Assembly (NCBI RefSeq): GCF_013385425.1
Contig: NZ_JACAQA010000004.1
Location: 132,679-196,678 of the forward strand
From: Pseudomonas gingeri
GTDB lineage: Bacteria > Pseudomonadota > Gammaproteobacteria > Pseudomonadales > Pseudomonadaceae
Direction: 5' to 3'
DNA length: 64,000 bases
Shown: positions 32,871-41,811 of the stretch, in pieces
How the letters are laid out: each line of letters opens with the position of its first letter
Numbering within the stretch: position 1 is the stretch's first letter
The notes under the pieces: generated by a model
The model's database searches: none
What the model was told of the DNA's origin: nothing
The model's input: the letters and a program-made list of their open reading frames with translations, nothing else
Position numbers and translations under genes: made by a program

Positions 32871-33011
32871 GGCCCAAGCTTAGCGTCGAAACTGCAAAGG
32901 CTGGAAGTCCTGGGCAATTTTTGTCGACGCGATGCGTCGTAACGGGCGGTGTAGACTTCAGGACTCAAGCCGGCAAGTGTTATCGAGTCCGCGGAGTGTG
33001 GAGATGTTTTT

Positions 33012-33698
33012 ATGATCGGCGCGCAACTGCTGTCGCCCGCCAGCCTGGTCATCGGTTGGCTGATCTATCTGCCGGTGGTGGTCTGGGCGATCTGGCGTTC
33101 GCCCTGGGTCGAGCTGTTCACCGACAGTCGCCGCCAGCACCTGCTGTTCGGCACGGTCTTCGCCCTGTTTCTGCTCTGGCTGGTGCGACGTGACTTCGAT
33201 ACCGGGGTGTCCTATCACTTTATCGGCCTGACGGCGGTGACCCTGCTGCTGGACTGGCCACTGGCGATTGTCGGTGGTCTGGTGGCGCAGCTCGGCCTGG
33301 TGTTGCTGGGGCGCCAGGACCTGGCCGCGCTCGGTGTCAACGGCAGCTTGCTGATCCTGCTGCCGGTGCTGGTGACGGAGGTCTGCGCGATCCTGGTGGA
33401 GCGGGCGCAGCCGCGTAACCCCTTTGTGTATATCTTCTGCTCGGGCTTTTTCGCCGCCGCCCTGGCGGCTTTGTTCTGCCTGCTGGTGAGCCTTGGATTG
33501 CTCTGGTTCGACGGGCGTTTCGCCCTGCCGGAGTGGCTGGGGGATTTTGTCGGTTACCTGTGGCTGATCATTTTCCCCGAGGCTTTTATCAACGGCATGG
33601 TGGTCAGCGCGCTGGTGGTGTTCTGTCCTGAGTGGCTGGAAACCTTCAACCGCACTCGCTACCTGTCGGCCCCCTGGAAGGACAATGAGCCCCGTTGA
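33012..33698 (+). CDS. Energy-coupling factor/CbiM-like membrane permease, orphan
   Basis: This 228-residue protein has about six hydrophobic segments. It resembles the CbiM/NikM-like substrate-binding membrane subunits of energy-coupling factor transporters (PNPFVYIFCSGFF-like region, then GYLWLIIFPEAFINGMVVSALVVF). In this family such proteins normally work with an ATPase and a T component; none is encoded nearby. Substrate unknown. It is divergent from the DUF1780 gene. Confidence 0.7.
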   Translation: MIGAQLLSPASLVIGWLIYLPVVVWAIWRSPWVELFTDSRRQHLLFGTVFALFLLWLVRRDFDTGVSYHFIGLTAVTLLLDWPLAIVGGLVAQLGLVLLGRQDLAALGVNGSLLILLPVLVTEVCAILVERAQPRNPFVYIFCSGFFAAALAALFCLLVSLGLLWFDGRFALPEWLGDFVGYLWLIIFPEAFINGMVVSALVVFCPEWLETFNRTRYLSAPWKDNEPR

Positions 33699-33760
33699 CC
33701 TGGGTCAAGCCGGCAGGTTCGCCCCACGACCATGCTGCGGAAAAAACCGGGAGCAAGGTC

Positions 33761-33976
33761 ATGAGTGTGTACGAATGGGCGCGTCAGCAGGTGCAGGCCA
33801 GTCTGGAAGATGCACAAGTGGAGGGATTCGAACCGGGGCTGGGCCTGCGCGCCTTGCTCAGCGCGGTGGTGCAGCAGAGCAAGGCGTTGCGCAGTGCGGA
33901 GGATCTGGCGGACGAACTGCAATTTCTCGCCGAGAACCTCGATGACGAGCAGGACTACGGTTTTATGCGGCCCTGA
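33761..33976 (+). CDS. Small conserved protein of unknown function
   Basis: This 71-residue acidic protein starts MSVYEWARQQVQAS after a GAGCAAGG site. It is mostly helical (LRALLSAVVQQSKALRSAEDLADELQFLAENL) and has no membrane segment, cysteine or known motif. It follows the permease by 62 bases on the same strand. I do not recognise a family. Its stop codon lies in the first copy of a small tandem repeat. Confidence 0.7.
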   Translation: MSVYEWARQQVQASLEDAQVEGFEPGLGLRALLSAVVQQSKALRSAEDLADELQFLAENLDDEQDYGFMRP

Positions 33977-33996
33977 TCCCCTGATCCCCTGATCCC
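33973..33996. repeat. Three tandem copies of an 8-base unit (CTGATCCC)
   Basis: The unit CTGATCCC is repeated exactly three times, then CTGTGATCAG. The first copy contains the stop codon of the preceding small gene, and the yacG stop lies a few bases on. It may vary by slippage. Confidence 0.9.
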
Positions 33997-34002
33997 CTGT
34001 GA

Positions 34003-34206
34003 TCAGTGGGCGCGGGGCGGCAGATCGTCGGAGAACAGGTCGTCCTCGGCATCGGGGCTGACGGGAATCTTGTGTTCTTCCGAGGCCCAGGCGCCGAGGT
34101 CGATCAGTTTGCAGCGGTCGGAGCAGAACGGCCGCTGCGGATTGGCGGCGGTCCATTCCACGGGGGCGCCGCAGGTCGGGCATTCAACGGTCAAGGGTTG
34201 GCTCAT
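34003..34206 (-). CDS. yacG: DNA gyrase inhibitor YacG (zinc-binding)
   Basis: This 67-residue protein binds GyrB and inhibits gyrase. The four zinc cysteines are visible: CPTC near residues 9-12 and CSDRC near 28-32. An acidic C-terminal tail ([13 protein letters not shown]) is usual. The start overlaps the coaE stop by four bases, the standard coaE-yacG pairing downstream of pilD. Confidence 0.93.
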   Translation of the reverse strand: MSQPLTVECPTCGAPVEWTAANPQRPFCSDRCKLIDLGAWASEEHKIPVSPDAEDDLFSDDLPPRAH

Positions 34207-34826
34207 GAGTGGCCTCCACGCAAAGTCAGATAAAGGTGATGCAGACGCTCGACCTCGCTCCGTAGCCAGGCCTGGTCGCGGTCGTTGACCAGCACATCGT
34301 CGGCATGGCGCAGGCGTTCTTCGCGACTGGCCTGGACCTTGAGGATGGCCTGCACCTGTTGTTCGCTGGTCTGGTCCCGTTGCTGTGTACGTTGGATCTG
34401 CAACGCCTGCGGGGCGTCGATCACCAGCACGCGCTGGGTGTTCTTGTATTGTCCCGATTCGATCAGCAGCGGCGAGACCAGGATCGCATAGGGCGATTGT
34501 GCCCGGGCCAGGTGGCTGGCGATCTCTTCGCCGATCAGCGGATGCAGCAGGGCTTCGAGCCAGCGCCGTTGTTCCGGGGCTTCGAAGATCAGCGTGCGTA
34601 GGGCGGCGCGGTCCAGTTGGCCGTCGGCTTGCAGCACGCCGGGGCCGAAGTGCTCGGCGATCTTCGCCAGCGCCGGGCGACCGGGCTCCACCACCCAGCG
34701 GGCGGCGTGATCGGCGTCCACGGTGTGGATGCCCAGGTCGATAAAGTGCTGGGCCGCTGCGCTCTTGCCGCTACCGATGCCGCCGGTAAGGCCGAGAATC
34801 CAGGGTGTTGAAACGGCTGTGGTCAT
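34203..34826 (-). CDS. coaE: Dephospho-CoA kinase
   Basis: This 207-residue enzyme phosphorylates dephospho-CoA in the last step of coenzyme A synthesis. [17 protein letters not shown] near residues 11-27 is the P-loop, and [13 protein letters not shown] is the conserved substrate region. The ATG at 34826 gives the family length; longer frames overlap pilD. It overlaps pilD and yacG by four bases on each side. Confidence 0.95.
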   Translation of the reverse strand: MTTAVSTPWILGLTGGIGSGKSAAAQHFIDLGIHTVDADHAARWVVEPGRPALAKIAEHFGPGVLQADGQLDRAALRTLIFEAPEQRRWLEALLHPLIGEEIASHLARAQSPYAILVSPLLIESGQYKNTQRVLVIDAPQALQIQRTQQRDQTSEQQVQAILKVQASREERLRHADDVLVNDRDQAWLRSEVERLHHLYLTLRGGHS

Positions 34827-35695
34827 TTGAAACCGGCAAACTGCAGATAGGAAGCGGTTATTTGACCACCCCAGAGCAAGGCAATCCAGCCGGCAATTGC
34901 CAGATAGGGACCGAAGGGGATCGGAGTCGAGGTCTGGGCGTTGCGCAGGCGCAGCAGAATCAGGCCGAGCACGGCGCCCACCAGGGATGAGAGCAGGATG
35001 GTCAGCGGCAGGATCTGCCAGCCGCCCCAGGCACCGAGCATCGCCAGCAGCTTGAAGTCGCCATGGCCCATGCCTTCCTTGCCGGTGAGCAGCTTGAATG
35101 CCCAGTAGACGGACCAAAGGCTCAGGTAACCGGCTACGGCGCCCCACAGGGCGTCGTCCAGGTAGGTGAAGAGACCGAAGTGGTTGGCGATCAGGCCGAG
35201 CCAGAGCAGTGGCAGGACCAGGGCGTCAGGCAGGAGCTGGTGATCGGCGTCGATCAGGCTCATGGCCAGCAGGCCCCAGGTCAGCACCAGCATCAGGCCG
35301 GCGGGCCAGCCGAAGCCGAAATGCCAGGCGACAAAGGCTGAGAGCAGGCCGCAGGCCAGTTCGGTGAGCGGGTAGCGTTTGCTGATGGGGGCCTTGCATT
35401 GGGAGCACTGGCCGCGCAGGAGCAGGTAGCTGACCAGCGGCAGGTTTTCCCAGGCGCGGATCTGGTGGTTGCAGTGCGGGCAATGGGAGTGGGGTAGCAG
35501 CAGGTTGTAGGTTGGACCGGGCGCGGGTTGGGGCAGACCGAGGACTTCGTGAGCCTGGGTGCGCCAGTCGCGCTGGAGCATTTTCGGCAGGCGCCAGACC
35601 ACGACGTTGAGGAAGCTGCCGACGATCAGACCGAGGAGCAGGGTGAATAAAACAAAGGCCAGCGGGTGGCTGGCCAGGAAGTCGGGTAGGGGCAT
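34823..35695 (-). CDS. pilD: Prepilin leader peptidase / N-methyltransferase PilD
   Basis: This 290-residue inner-membrane aspartyl protease cleaves class III leaders of pilins and methylates the new N-terminus. The zinc-like CPHC and CSQC pairs lie in the first cytoplasmic loop (about residues 72-100). The catalytic aspartates are in [12 protein letters not shown] and the GMGHGDFK (GxGD) motif. It would process PilA and the minor pilins of this window. It lies three bases from pilC and overlaps coaE. Confidence 0.96.
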   Translation of the reverse strand: MPLPDFLASHPLAFVLFTLLLGLIVGSFLNVVVWRLPKMLQRDWRTQAHEVLGLPQPAPGPTYNLLLPHSHCPHCNHQIRAWENLPLVSYLLLRGQCSQCKAPISKRYPLTELACGLLSAFVAWHFGFGWPAGLMLVLTWGLLAMSLIDADHQLLPDALVLPLLWLGLIANHFGLFTYLDDALWGAVAGYLSLWSVYWAFKLLTGKEGMGHGDFKLLAMLGAWGGWQILPLTILLSSLVGAVLGLILLRLRNAQTSTPIPFGPYLAIAGWIALLWGGQITASYLQFAGFK

Positions 35696-35698
35696 CGG

Positions 35699-36916
35699 TT
35701 AAACCACTTGGCCAAGCTTGAAGATAGGCAGGTACATGGCGATCACCAGGCCGCCGACGATCACGCCGAGCACGGCCATGATGATGGGTTCCATGAGGCT
35801 GGTAAGACTATCGACCATATTGTCGACTTCACCTTCGTAGTAGGTCGCAACCTTGTCGAGCATATCGTCCAGGGCTCCGGACTCCTCTCCGATGGCGGTC
35901 ATCTGGATGGCCATGGTGGGGAATACACCGGTCGCCCGCATGGAGAAGTTGAGCTGCATCCCCGTGGAGACGTCCTGCTTGATGCGGTTGACGGCATTTT
36001 TGAAGACGATATTGCCGGTGGCACCAGCTACGGAGTCGAGGGCTTCGACCAGTGGCACACCAGCCGCGAAGGTTGTGGAAAGGGTGCGGGCGTAGCGGGC
36101 GACGGCGGATTTGTAGAGAAGAGAGCCGATAATAGGGAGCTTCAAGAAGACGCGGTCAAGCCAGTTACGGAAGCGTTCGGAGTTTTTGTAGGCGCGCTTG
36201 AAGCCAAAAATGGCTGCGATCAATGCCCCTAGAAAGATCAGCCACCATTCCTGCAGTATTTTTGAAATGCCGATCACCATCAGCGTGAAGGCAGGCAGCT
36301 CGGCACCGAAATTCGCGAAAACGCTCTGGAACTGAGGGACAACCTTGATCAACAGGATCCCGGAAACAATGATTGCGACCACCACTACAGCAATTGGGTA
36401 GTTCATGGCCTTCTTGATTTTGGCCTTGAGCGCCTCGGTTTTTTCCTTATAGGTTGCCACCCGCTCCAGCAGGCTTTCCAGGGCGCCCGCTTGTTCACCG
36501 GCATCCACCAGATTGCAATACAGATCGTCGAAGTACTCGGGTTTCTTGCGCAGGGACGTGGCGAAGCTGTTACCGGCGGCGACCTCCTGTTTTATGTCAT
36601 CCACCAGTTTGCGCATGTTCGGGTTATCGAAGCCTTCCCCGATGATGTCGAAGGACAACAGCAGCGGGACACCGGCCTTCATCATGGTTGCCATCTGTCG
36701 GGTGAACAGGGCGATATCCAGGGGTTTGATGCGTTTACCCTTGCTGAAAATCGAGGCGGTCTTTTTGCGCACCTTGCCGGGATTGATGCCTTGTTTGCGT
36801 AGCTGTGCCTTGACCAGTGCGGGGTTGTGACCGCTCAGTTCGCCGGTCATTTTGGCACCTCTTTTATCGGTGCCCTCCCAGGCGTAAACGCTGACCTTGA
36901 CTACTTTGGTTGCCAT
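35699..36916 (-). CDS. pilC: Type IV pilus inner-membrane platform protein PilC
   Basis: This 405-residue protein has the two GspF domains (about 70-190 and 275-395), each with membrane helices. It carries the conserved FTRQMATMMKAGVPLL motif. PilC couples the PilB ATPase to fibre assembly. It lies between pilB and pilD, three bases from each, in the standard pilBCD order. Confidence 0.96.
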   Translation of the reverse strand: MATKVVKVSVYAWEGTDKRGAKMTGELSGHNPALVKAQLRKQGINPGKVRKKTASIFSKGKRIKPLDIALFTRQMATMMKAGVPLLLSFDIIGEGFDNPNMRKLVDDIKQEVAAGNSFATSLRKKPEYFDDLYCNLVDAGEQAGALESLLERVATYKEKTEALKAKIKKAMNYPIAVVVVAIIVSGILLIKVVPQFQSVFANFGAELPAFTLMVIGISKILQEWWLIFLGALIAAIFGFKRAYKNSERFRNWLDRVFLKLPIIGSLLYKSAVARYARTLSTTFAAGVPLVEALDSVAGATGNIVFKNAVNRIKQDVSTGMQLNFSMRATGVFPTMAIQMTAIGEESGALDDMLDKVATYYEGEVDNMVDSLTSLMEPIIMAVLGVIVGGLVIAMYLPIFKLGQVV

Positions 36917-36919
36917 TGT

Positions 36920-38620
36920 TTAATCCTTGGTGACTCGGTTGACTTCTTCCAGGCTGGTTACACCTTGCATGGCTTTTTTCAGTCCCGAAGTGCGCAGGTC
37001 GTTGAAGCCGTCTTTGCGCATTTGCGCGGCGATTTCCAATGAATTGCCCTCGGCCATGATCAAGTGTTGCAGGTCTGGGGTGTTTTTCACCACCTCATAG
37101 ATGCCGACACGGCCTTTATAGCCGCCGTTGCACTGCTCGCAGCCGACCGGCTCATAAATCTTGAACGTACTGATGAGCTCTGGTGGGAAACCTTCCTTGA
37201 GCAGGGCCTCTTCAGGGATATCGATCTCTTTCTTGCAGTGGCTGCACAGCTTGCGGGCTAGGCGCTGGGCGATGATTAGGTTCACCGAGGTCGCAATGTT
37301 GAAGCCGGCGATGCCCATGTTCTGTAGACGGGTCAGGGTTTCGGCGGCACTGTTGGTGTGCAGGGTAGATAGCACCATATGGCCGGTTTGGGCTGCCTTG
37401 ATGGCGATCTCGGCGGTTTCGAGGTCGCGGATCTCACCGACCATGATCACGTCCGGGTCCTGACGTAGGAACGAGCGCAGTGCTTGTGCGAAGTCCAGGC
37501 CCTGTTTTGGATTGACGTTGACCTGGTTGATTCCTTCCATGTTGATTTCCACCGGGTCTTCGGCGGTGGAAATATTGATGTCCACGGTGTTGAGGATATT
37601 CAGGCCGGTGTAGAGCGAAACGGTTTTGCCAGAGCCGGTTGGTCCGGTGACCAGGATCATTCCCTGCGGCTGCTTCAGCGCTGCCATATAGAGGTCTTTC
37701 TGATCTGGCTCGTAGCCCAGCGCGTCAATGCCCATTTGTGCGCTGGAAGGGTCGAGAATCCGCATTACGATCTTTTCGCCCCACAGCGTTGGCAAGGTGT
37801 TGACCCGAAAGTCGATGGCCTTGGTCTTCGAGATGCGCATTTTGATCCGGCCGTCCTGGGGCTTGCGACGTTCTGAAATATCCAAGCTCGCCATAACCTT
37901 TAGGCGGGCAGCGATACGACTGGCAAGATGGATAGGCGGTCTGGCGACTTCGCGCAGGATACCGTCGGTACGCAGGCGAACTCGGTAGATCTTTTCATAG
38001 GGTTCGAAATGCAGGTCGGATGAGCCACCCTTGATGGCGTCCAGGAGCATCTTGTTGACGAAGCGAACCACCGGAGCGTCGTCGGCGTCTTGGCCAGAAA
38101 TCTGTTCCTGTTTCTTGTCGTCGACCGATTCAATATCCAGACCTTCAAGGTCGACGTCCCCCATCTCCTCAAAACCGCTGGAGTTGCTGTCGAAAAACTT
38201 ATCGATGGCGTCGGTAAGCTTGTCGTCCTCGACCAGAATGGCCTCGGTGGTGAGCCCGGTACTGAATTGGATATCGGTAATAGCCTGATGATTGCTTGGG
38301 TCGGAAATGCCGACGAACAGCTTATTACCGCGTCGCCATAGCGGCAGCACATGGTGTTGGCGGATCAGCTTTTCACTGACCAGCCCCTTGGGTTGGCTTT
38401 CTTTGTCCAGGCAGCTCAGGTCGAGCAGGGCAACGCCGAAATGTTCGGAGGCAATTTCCGCCACCTGTCGACTTTTGACCAGTTTGTTCTGGACCAGATA
38501 GCTGACGAGGGAAATCCTGTTGCGTTGGGCTTGCTGATACGCCAGCTGAGCGTTTTTGTCAGTGAGTAGCTCGGCTGCAACCAGTTGCTTGGCCAGACCG
38601 GAAAGGGCGATATCGTTCAT
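36920..38620 (-). CDS. pilB: Type IV pilus assembly ATPase PilB
   Basis: This 566-residue extension ATPase has an N-terminal GspE_N domain, then the AAA+ core. The Walker A motif is GPTGSGKT near residues 325-332, with the Asp box and Walker B (DPDVIMVGEIRD). A four-cysteine zinc site (CSHCKK and CEQCNGG) is at the C-terminal third. The ATG at 38620 fits the family start. It is separated from pilA by a terminator, so pilA and pilBCD are probably distinct transcripts. Confidence 0.96.
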   Translation of the reverse strand: MNDIALSGLAKQLVAAELLTDKNAQLAYQQAQRNRISLVSYLVQNKLVKSRQVAEIASEHFGVALLDLSCLDKESQPKGLVSEKLIRQHHVLPLWRRGNKLFVGISDPSNHQAITDIQFSTGLTTEAILVEDDKLTDAIDKFFDSNSSGFEEMGDVDLEGLDIESVDDKKQEQISGQDADDAPVVRFVNKMLLDAIKGGSSDLHFEPYEKIYRVRLRTDGILREVARPPIHLASRIAARLKVMASLDISERRKPQDGRIKMRISKTKAIDFRVNTLPTLWGEKIVMRILDPSSAQMGIDALGYEPDQKDLYMAALKQPQGMILVTGPTGSGKTVSLYTGLNILNTVDINISTAEDPVEINMEGINQVNVNPKQGLDFAQALRSFLRQDPDVIMVGEIRDLETAEIAIKAAQTGHMVLSTLHTNSAAETLTRLQNMGIAGFNIATSVNLIIAQRLARKLCSHCKKEIDIPEEALLKEGFPPELISTFKIYEPVGCEQCNGGYKGRVGIYEVVKNTPDLQHLIMAEGNSLEIAAQMRKDGFNDLRTSGLKKAMQGVTSLEEVNRVTKD

Positions 38621-38798
38621 TTGAGCACCAAACACAAACAGTTGGAGTCTTATAGCCTAGTCGGGCGTTGGTGCCAAATCGGTACGCTAGGTGACAAAAA
38701 ATGTCAGATTTTGCTGCTTTGAAGTAATCGCAGTCTGTTTGTGGTGTGCTTTAAATAGCGATGTTGCACTACATGTTCAATTTTTTGAGCTGTTAAGC

Positions 38799-38839
38799 AA
38801 AAAAAGACCATCGATAGAGAGATATCTATGATGGTCTTT
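38799..38839 (-). terminator. Terminator after pilA
   Basis: On the minus strand, AAAGACCATC and GATGGTCTTT pair around a 17-base loop, followed by a T run. It lies about 40 bases past the pilA stop and separates pilA from pilB. Confidence 0.85.
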
Positions 38840-38877
38840 AGAGTATGAGTTTAGACTGTCAGTTGAACTAGGCTAAA

Positions 38878-39297
38878 TCAGTTTTTAACATATCCATTGT
38901 TGACGCAGGCACCGCTATACGTCCACACGAGAAAGTTAGCATCCGGAGTAAGGACGCAAGTGTCGGTATTTGCGATTCCTTTGTAAGTATTAGGAGTTGC
39001 AGTAATGACGCCTGATGCCGCCGTAATAGCTATGCTGTTCAGAGCGCTACCAGCCTGGTTTGTTGGCAATGTCAGGCCTAGCAACGCCGCTGTGCTGCAC
39101 TGTGCTATCACTCCCGTCTGTTGAAAGCACATAACTATTGCTGTTTTGACTGGATCCATGGCAGCAGTAACTTCAGAGTATGCAGCTTTTTTTATGTAGT
39201 TTTGGTAAGCTGGCAGCGCCACAGCCGCCAAAATCCCGATAATCGCCACGACGATCATCAATTCGATCAGCGTAAAGCCTTTTTGCATCGCTTTCAT
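38878..39297 (-). CDS. pilA: Major type IV pilin PilA
   Basis: This 139-residue prepilin has leader MKAMQKG, then [28 protein letters not shown], the canonical pilin start with glutamate at mature position 5. Four cysteines are present (57, 67, 114, 131); 114 and 131 probably close the C-terminal disulfide loop. The C-terminus GYVKN lacks the terminal serine used for glycosylation in P. aeruginosa group I pilins. AAGGAAGT precedes the ATG. A sigma-54 promoter lies 60-75 bases upstream. Base composition is lower in GC than the flanking pilB and later genes. Confidence 0.95.
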   Translation of the reverse strand: MKAMQKGFTLIELMIVVAIIGILAAVALPAYQNYIKKAAYSEVTAAMDPVKTAIVMCFQQTGVIAQCSTAALLGLTLPTNQAGSALNSIAITAASGVITATPNTYKGIANTDTCVLTPDANFLVWTYSGACVNNGYVKN

Positions 39298-39356
39298 GGT
39301 TACTTCCTTTGGGGGAGTGTTGCGTTTTTGGCGTTGTGAGCCTTCACTGGTTCCAG

Positions 39357-39372
39357 AGCAATCGCCGTGCCA
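39357..39372 (-). promoter_or_regulatory. Sigma-54 (RpoN) promoter of pilA
   Basis: On the minus strand, TGGCACG, four bases (GCGA) and TTGCT match the -24/-12 consensus exactly. Transcription should start near 39345, about 48 bases before the pilA ATG. PilR, the expected activator, is encoded at 20694-22043. Confidence 0.9.
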
Positions 39373-39437
39373 GGCTATTTAGGGATGTCACTCCCGATGC
39401 CGCTCGGTCCATAGGGTTTTGTACATTGAGGGCATCA

Positions 39438-40856
39438 ATGCCGTTGTCAGCCATTTTGAGTGCAAGGGTCTACCTATTTGCTTGCTTGATCATTTTGACG
39501 CTTGCGGTTTCGGCGGTATTTGGTGGACATGACTGGCAGCGTATTTTCCAGATAGGCATCGCCTTCGCGGCTTGGGCATCCCTGGTTTCAGGTCTTGTCT
39601 CACAGCGCGTCATGTTCGTTCGCCACAACACTGCCGTGATGGTGTGTATCGTTATTGTCCTGCTGGGTTTGCTGTCGTCGTTGCGCTCCCACCAACCAGA
39701 TTGGGCTTTGACTGAGCTTTCGCTGCTGATTGTCACCAGTATGATCGCCTACAGCTTTGCTCTGGGACGAAGGCTCGAAGGCGATGCCGCCGACCGTTAT
39801 CTCCTGCTGTTCATCGTGCTGCTGTGTGCGGGCAAAGGCTTTCAGTTCATTTTCTCCGGGGGCGCTGCGTTCATGAGTAGGGCACAGGCACTGGATACTG
39901 ACAGGCTTATTTCCGGTTTCTCCAACAAACGCTTCTACGGCCAATTCCAGACCTTCACCCTGCCGCTTTTAGCGCTCCCACTGCTGTTGTCCACGACTCA
40001 ACGGTCCACTCGACTTTGGGTTTTCTCGCTCCTGAGTCTCTGGTGGCTGGTGGCGGTGACGGGTGGCACTCGCGGCACCTGGCTTGGTATGGGCGTAGCT
40101 GCCTGCGTGCTCTTCATCTGCGGTCATTCCGGCAAACGATGGATCACCTGGCAACTGCCCGCGGTCGTGGTGGGCGTGACACTTTACTGGCTGTTGTTCA
40201 GCGTTCTCACCGGCTACCTCGGCATAGAAGTGAGCAACTTCGCCAGCGACCGCCTGACCACCTCCTTGTCAGGTCGGGGCCCTATTTGGCAACAAGCCCG
40301 GGACCTGATCCTCGAACGCCCCTGGCTTGGCTTCGGTCCCATGCATTTCGCCGATATCCACAACCCAATCGCCGCCCACCCGCATCAAGCCATCCTGCAA
40401 TGGGCCAGTGAATGGGGCATCCCTTCAACCTTGCTGGTCGTGTGGCTGGCGGGACGCGGCCTATGGGCAACATTCCTCTTGGTCCGAGAACGCTCAACTT
40501 CCGACGACCCGACCGATCTGCTCCGTCTCTGCCTGTTCGCCAGTCTAATAGGCGCACTGACCCAATCCATGGTCGACGGTGTGATCGTGATGCCGTACTC
40601 CCAGCTCTGGCTGTCGCTGGTGGTTGGCTGGCTGATGGCGCTGCATGTCTGGAAGGGCGAGCCGGCCAAGCCCAACGCCTTTATCCACTGGTCGTGGATG
40701 GGCATCAGCACTGCCGCCGTGCTGTTCCTGGTCTATGTAGTGATCCGCGACGTTCCCCATCTGGACGAGCGCAACAAACTCTACCAGCAGCAATACGGCG
40801 GCCATTTCCAGCCGCGCTTCTGGACCCAGGGCGTCATTGCGATCAAGCCCGAGTAA
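39438..40856 (+). CDS. O-antigen ligase/PglL-like oligosaccharyltransferase, candidate pilin glycosyltransferase
   Basis: This 472-residue protein has about 12 membrane segments and a Wzy_C-type periplasmic loop. That loop includes SGRGPIWQQARDLILERPWLGFGP, then a conserved histidine region AHPHQAILQWASEWG. Such proteins transfer lipid-linked glycans to lipid A core or to pilins (TfpO/PglL). Its place beside pilA and before tRNA-Thr favours pilin modification, but this is inferred. The ATG at 39438 follows GAGGG; a longer frame from 39309 would overlap the pilA promoter. It is divergent from pilA. Confidence 0.8.
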   Translation: MPLSAILSARVYLFACLIILTLAVSAVFGGHDWQRIFQIGIAFAAWASLVSGLVSQRVMFVRHNTAVMVCIVIVLLGLLSSLRSHQPDWALTELSLLIVTSMIAYSFALGRRLEGDAADRYLLLFIVLLCAGKGFQFIFSGGAAFMSRAQALDTDRLISGFSNKRFYGQFQTFTLPLLALPLLLSTTQRSTRLWVFSLLSLWWLVAVTGGTRGTWLGMGVAACVLFICGHSGKRWITWQLPAVVVGVTLYWLLFSVLTGYLGIEVSNFASDRLTTSLSGRGPIWQQARDLILERPWLGFGPMHFADIHNPIAAHPHQAILQWASEWGIPSTLLVVWLAGRGLWATFLLVRERSTSDDPTDLLRLCLFASLIGALTQSMVDGVIVMPYSQLWLSLVVGWLMALHVWKGEPAKPNAFIHWSWMGISTAAVLFLVYVVIRDVPHLDERNKLYQQQYGGHFQPRFWTQGVIAIKPE

Positions 40857-40895
40857 CTTGCCCGCTGCGGTATCGGATGCTAGCTTTAGCGCCAC

Positions 40896-40971
40896 GCCGG
40901 TGTAGCTCAGTCGGTAGAGCAGCGCACTCGTAACGCGAAGGTCGTAGGTTCGATTCCTATCTCCGGCACCA
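40896..40971 (+). tRNA. tRNA-Thr (anticodon CGT)
   Basis: The 76-base cloverleaf has acceptor GCCGGTG/CTCCGGC with wobble pairs, anticodon loop CTCGTAA, T arm TAGGTTCGATTCCTA and an encoded CCA. In P. aeruginosa the homologous tRNA-Thr borders the variable pilA region. I did not find a repeat of its 3' end downstream that would mark an integrated island. Confidence 0.96.
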
Positions 40972-41069
40972 CATCAAGTTATCCGCTCGTTTCAGCCCAC
41001 CCCAAGAATCTCCGCCGATCCATGGATGCTGCTGGTCTAAAGGCGCGGAATGCAAGGAATGGACTTTTT

Positions 41070-41807
41070 ATGACACCGGAGGAATCCGCTATCGAGCAGG
41101 CGGCTTTTGAGTTCGCACGGACGAACCGCGCCGCCCTTGCCAGGAAAATCGCGGATATAGCGGTGTTTCCCAGTGAGGCCTCTCCATTTACCGTTTTCAT
41201 GGCAGGATCGCCTGGAGCAGGAAAAACAGAAGTAGCCAAGGCGATAGCCGAAACCCTTGAGTCGTCAAATGGTTATGCTCCTCCACGACGAGTCTTGCGC
41301 ATTGATCCCGACGATTTCAGAAATCTGGTCCCTGGGTATGAAGGTCGCAATTCCTATCTGTTTCAGCGGGCTGTTACCAAAATCCTGGAAAAAGTCCTGG
41401 ATCGCGCTTTTGAAAAGCGCCTTTCGTTTATCCTGGATGGAACAATGGCCAATTTCGAAGTGGCACGCCGTAACATTGATCGAGTCTTGGGGAGCCAAAG
41501 AAACGCCCAGATCATGTACGTCTACCAACGACCCGAGCTTGCCTGGCAATTCGTGCAGGCCAGGGAAATCACTGAAGGTAGGAATATCCCTTTGTTGGAA
41601 TTTTCCAGGCAGTTTGTCGCCGCACGCAGCAATATTGTCGAGCTCAAGCGCCTGTATGGTGACCGGGTACAGGTAAATCTTCTCATCAAGGACATCGATT
41701 TCGCCGGCCGTGTGGTAGAGATCGATGCGGATAGCTCCACGATTGACGCCCTGATCCCTGAAACCTATGATCAAGCCGAGCTTGTTGAACGTTTAACCGA
41801 GGTATGA
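41070..41807 (+). CDS. Zeta-toxin-family kinase
   Basis: This 245-residue protein matches the zeta toxin/UDP-N-acetylglucosamine kinase family. The P-loop is GSPGAGKT (residues 46-53). A catalytic-type IDPDDFR (78-84) follows, then GYEGRNSYLFQRA and DGTMAN. Arginines 165 and 171 may be the phosphate-contacting residues. Family toxins phosphorylate UDP-GlcNAc and block cell-wall synthesis. An N-terminal helical region of about 38 residues precedes the kinase core. I chose the ATG at 41070 after AAGGAA; an ATG at 41022 lacks a binding site. No epsilon/PezA-like antitoxin lies upstream; a tiny gene follows after four bases. Confidence 0.82.
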   Translation: MTPEESAIEQAAFEFARTNRAALARKIADIAVFPSEASPFTVFMAGSPGAGKTEVAKAIAETLESSNGYAPPRRVLRIDPDDFRNLVPGYEGRNSYLFQRAVTKILEKVLDRAFEKRLSFILDGTMANFEVARRNIDRVLGSQRNAQIMYVYQRPELAWQFVQAREITEGRNIPLLEFSRQFVAARSNIVELKRLYGDRVQVNLLIKDIDFAGRVVEIDADSSTIDALIPETYDQAELVERLTEV

Positions 41808-41811
41808 CGTC

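Noticed and set aside
33973..34003. CRISPR-like repeats at the CTGATCCC array
   Set aside because: The unit is eight bases with no spacers; it is a simple tandem repeat.
38621..38798. A separate sigma-54 promoter for pilBCD
   Set aside because: I looked for the -24/-12 pattern on the minus strand before pilB and found no acceptable match.
39309..39437. Extended start of the ligase gene
   Set aside because: The extension lacks a ribosome binding site, crosses the pilA promoter and precedes a normal membrane-protein start at 39438.
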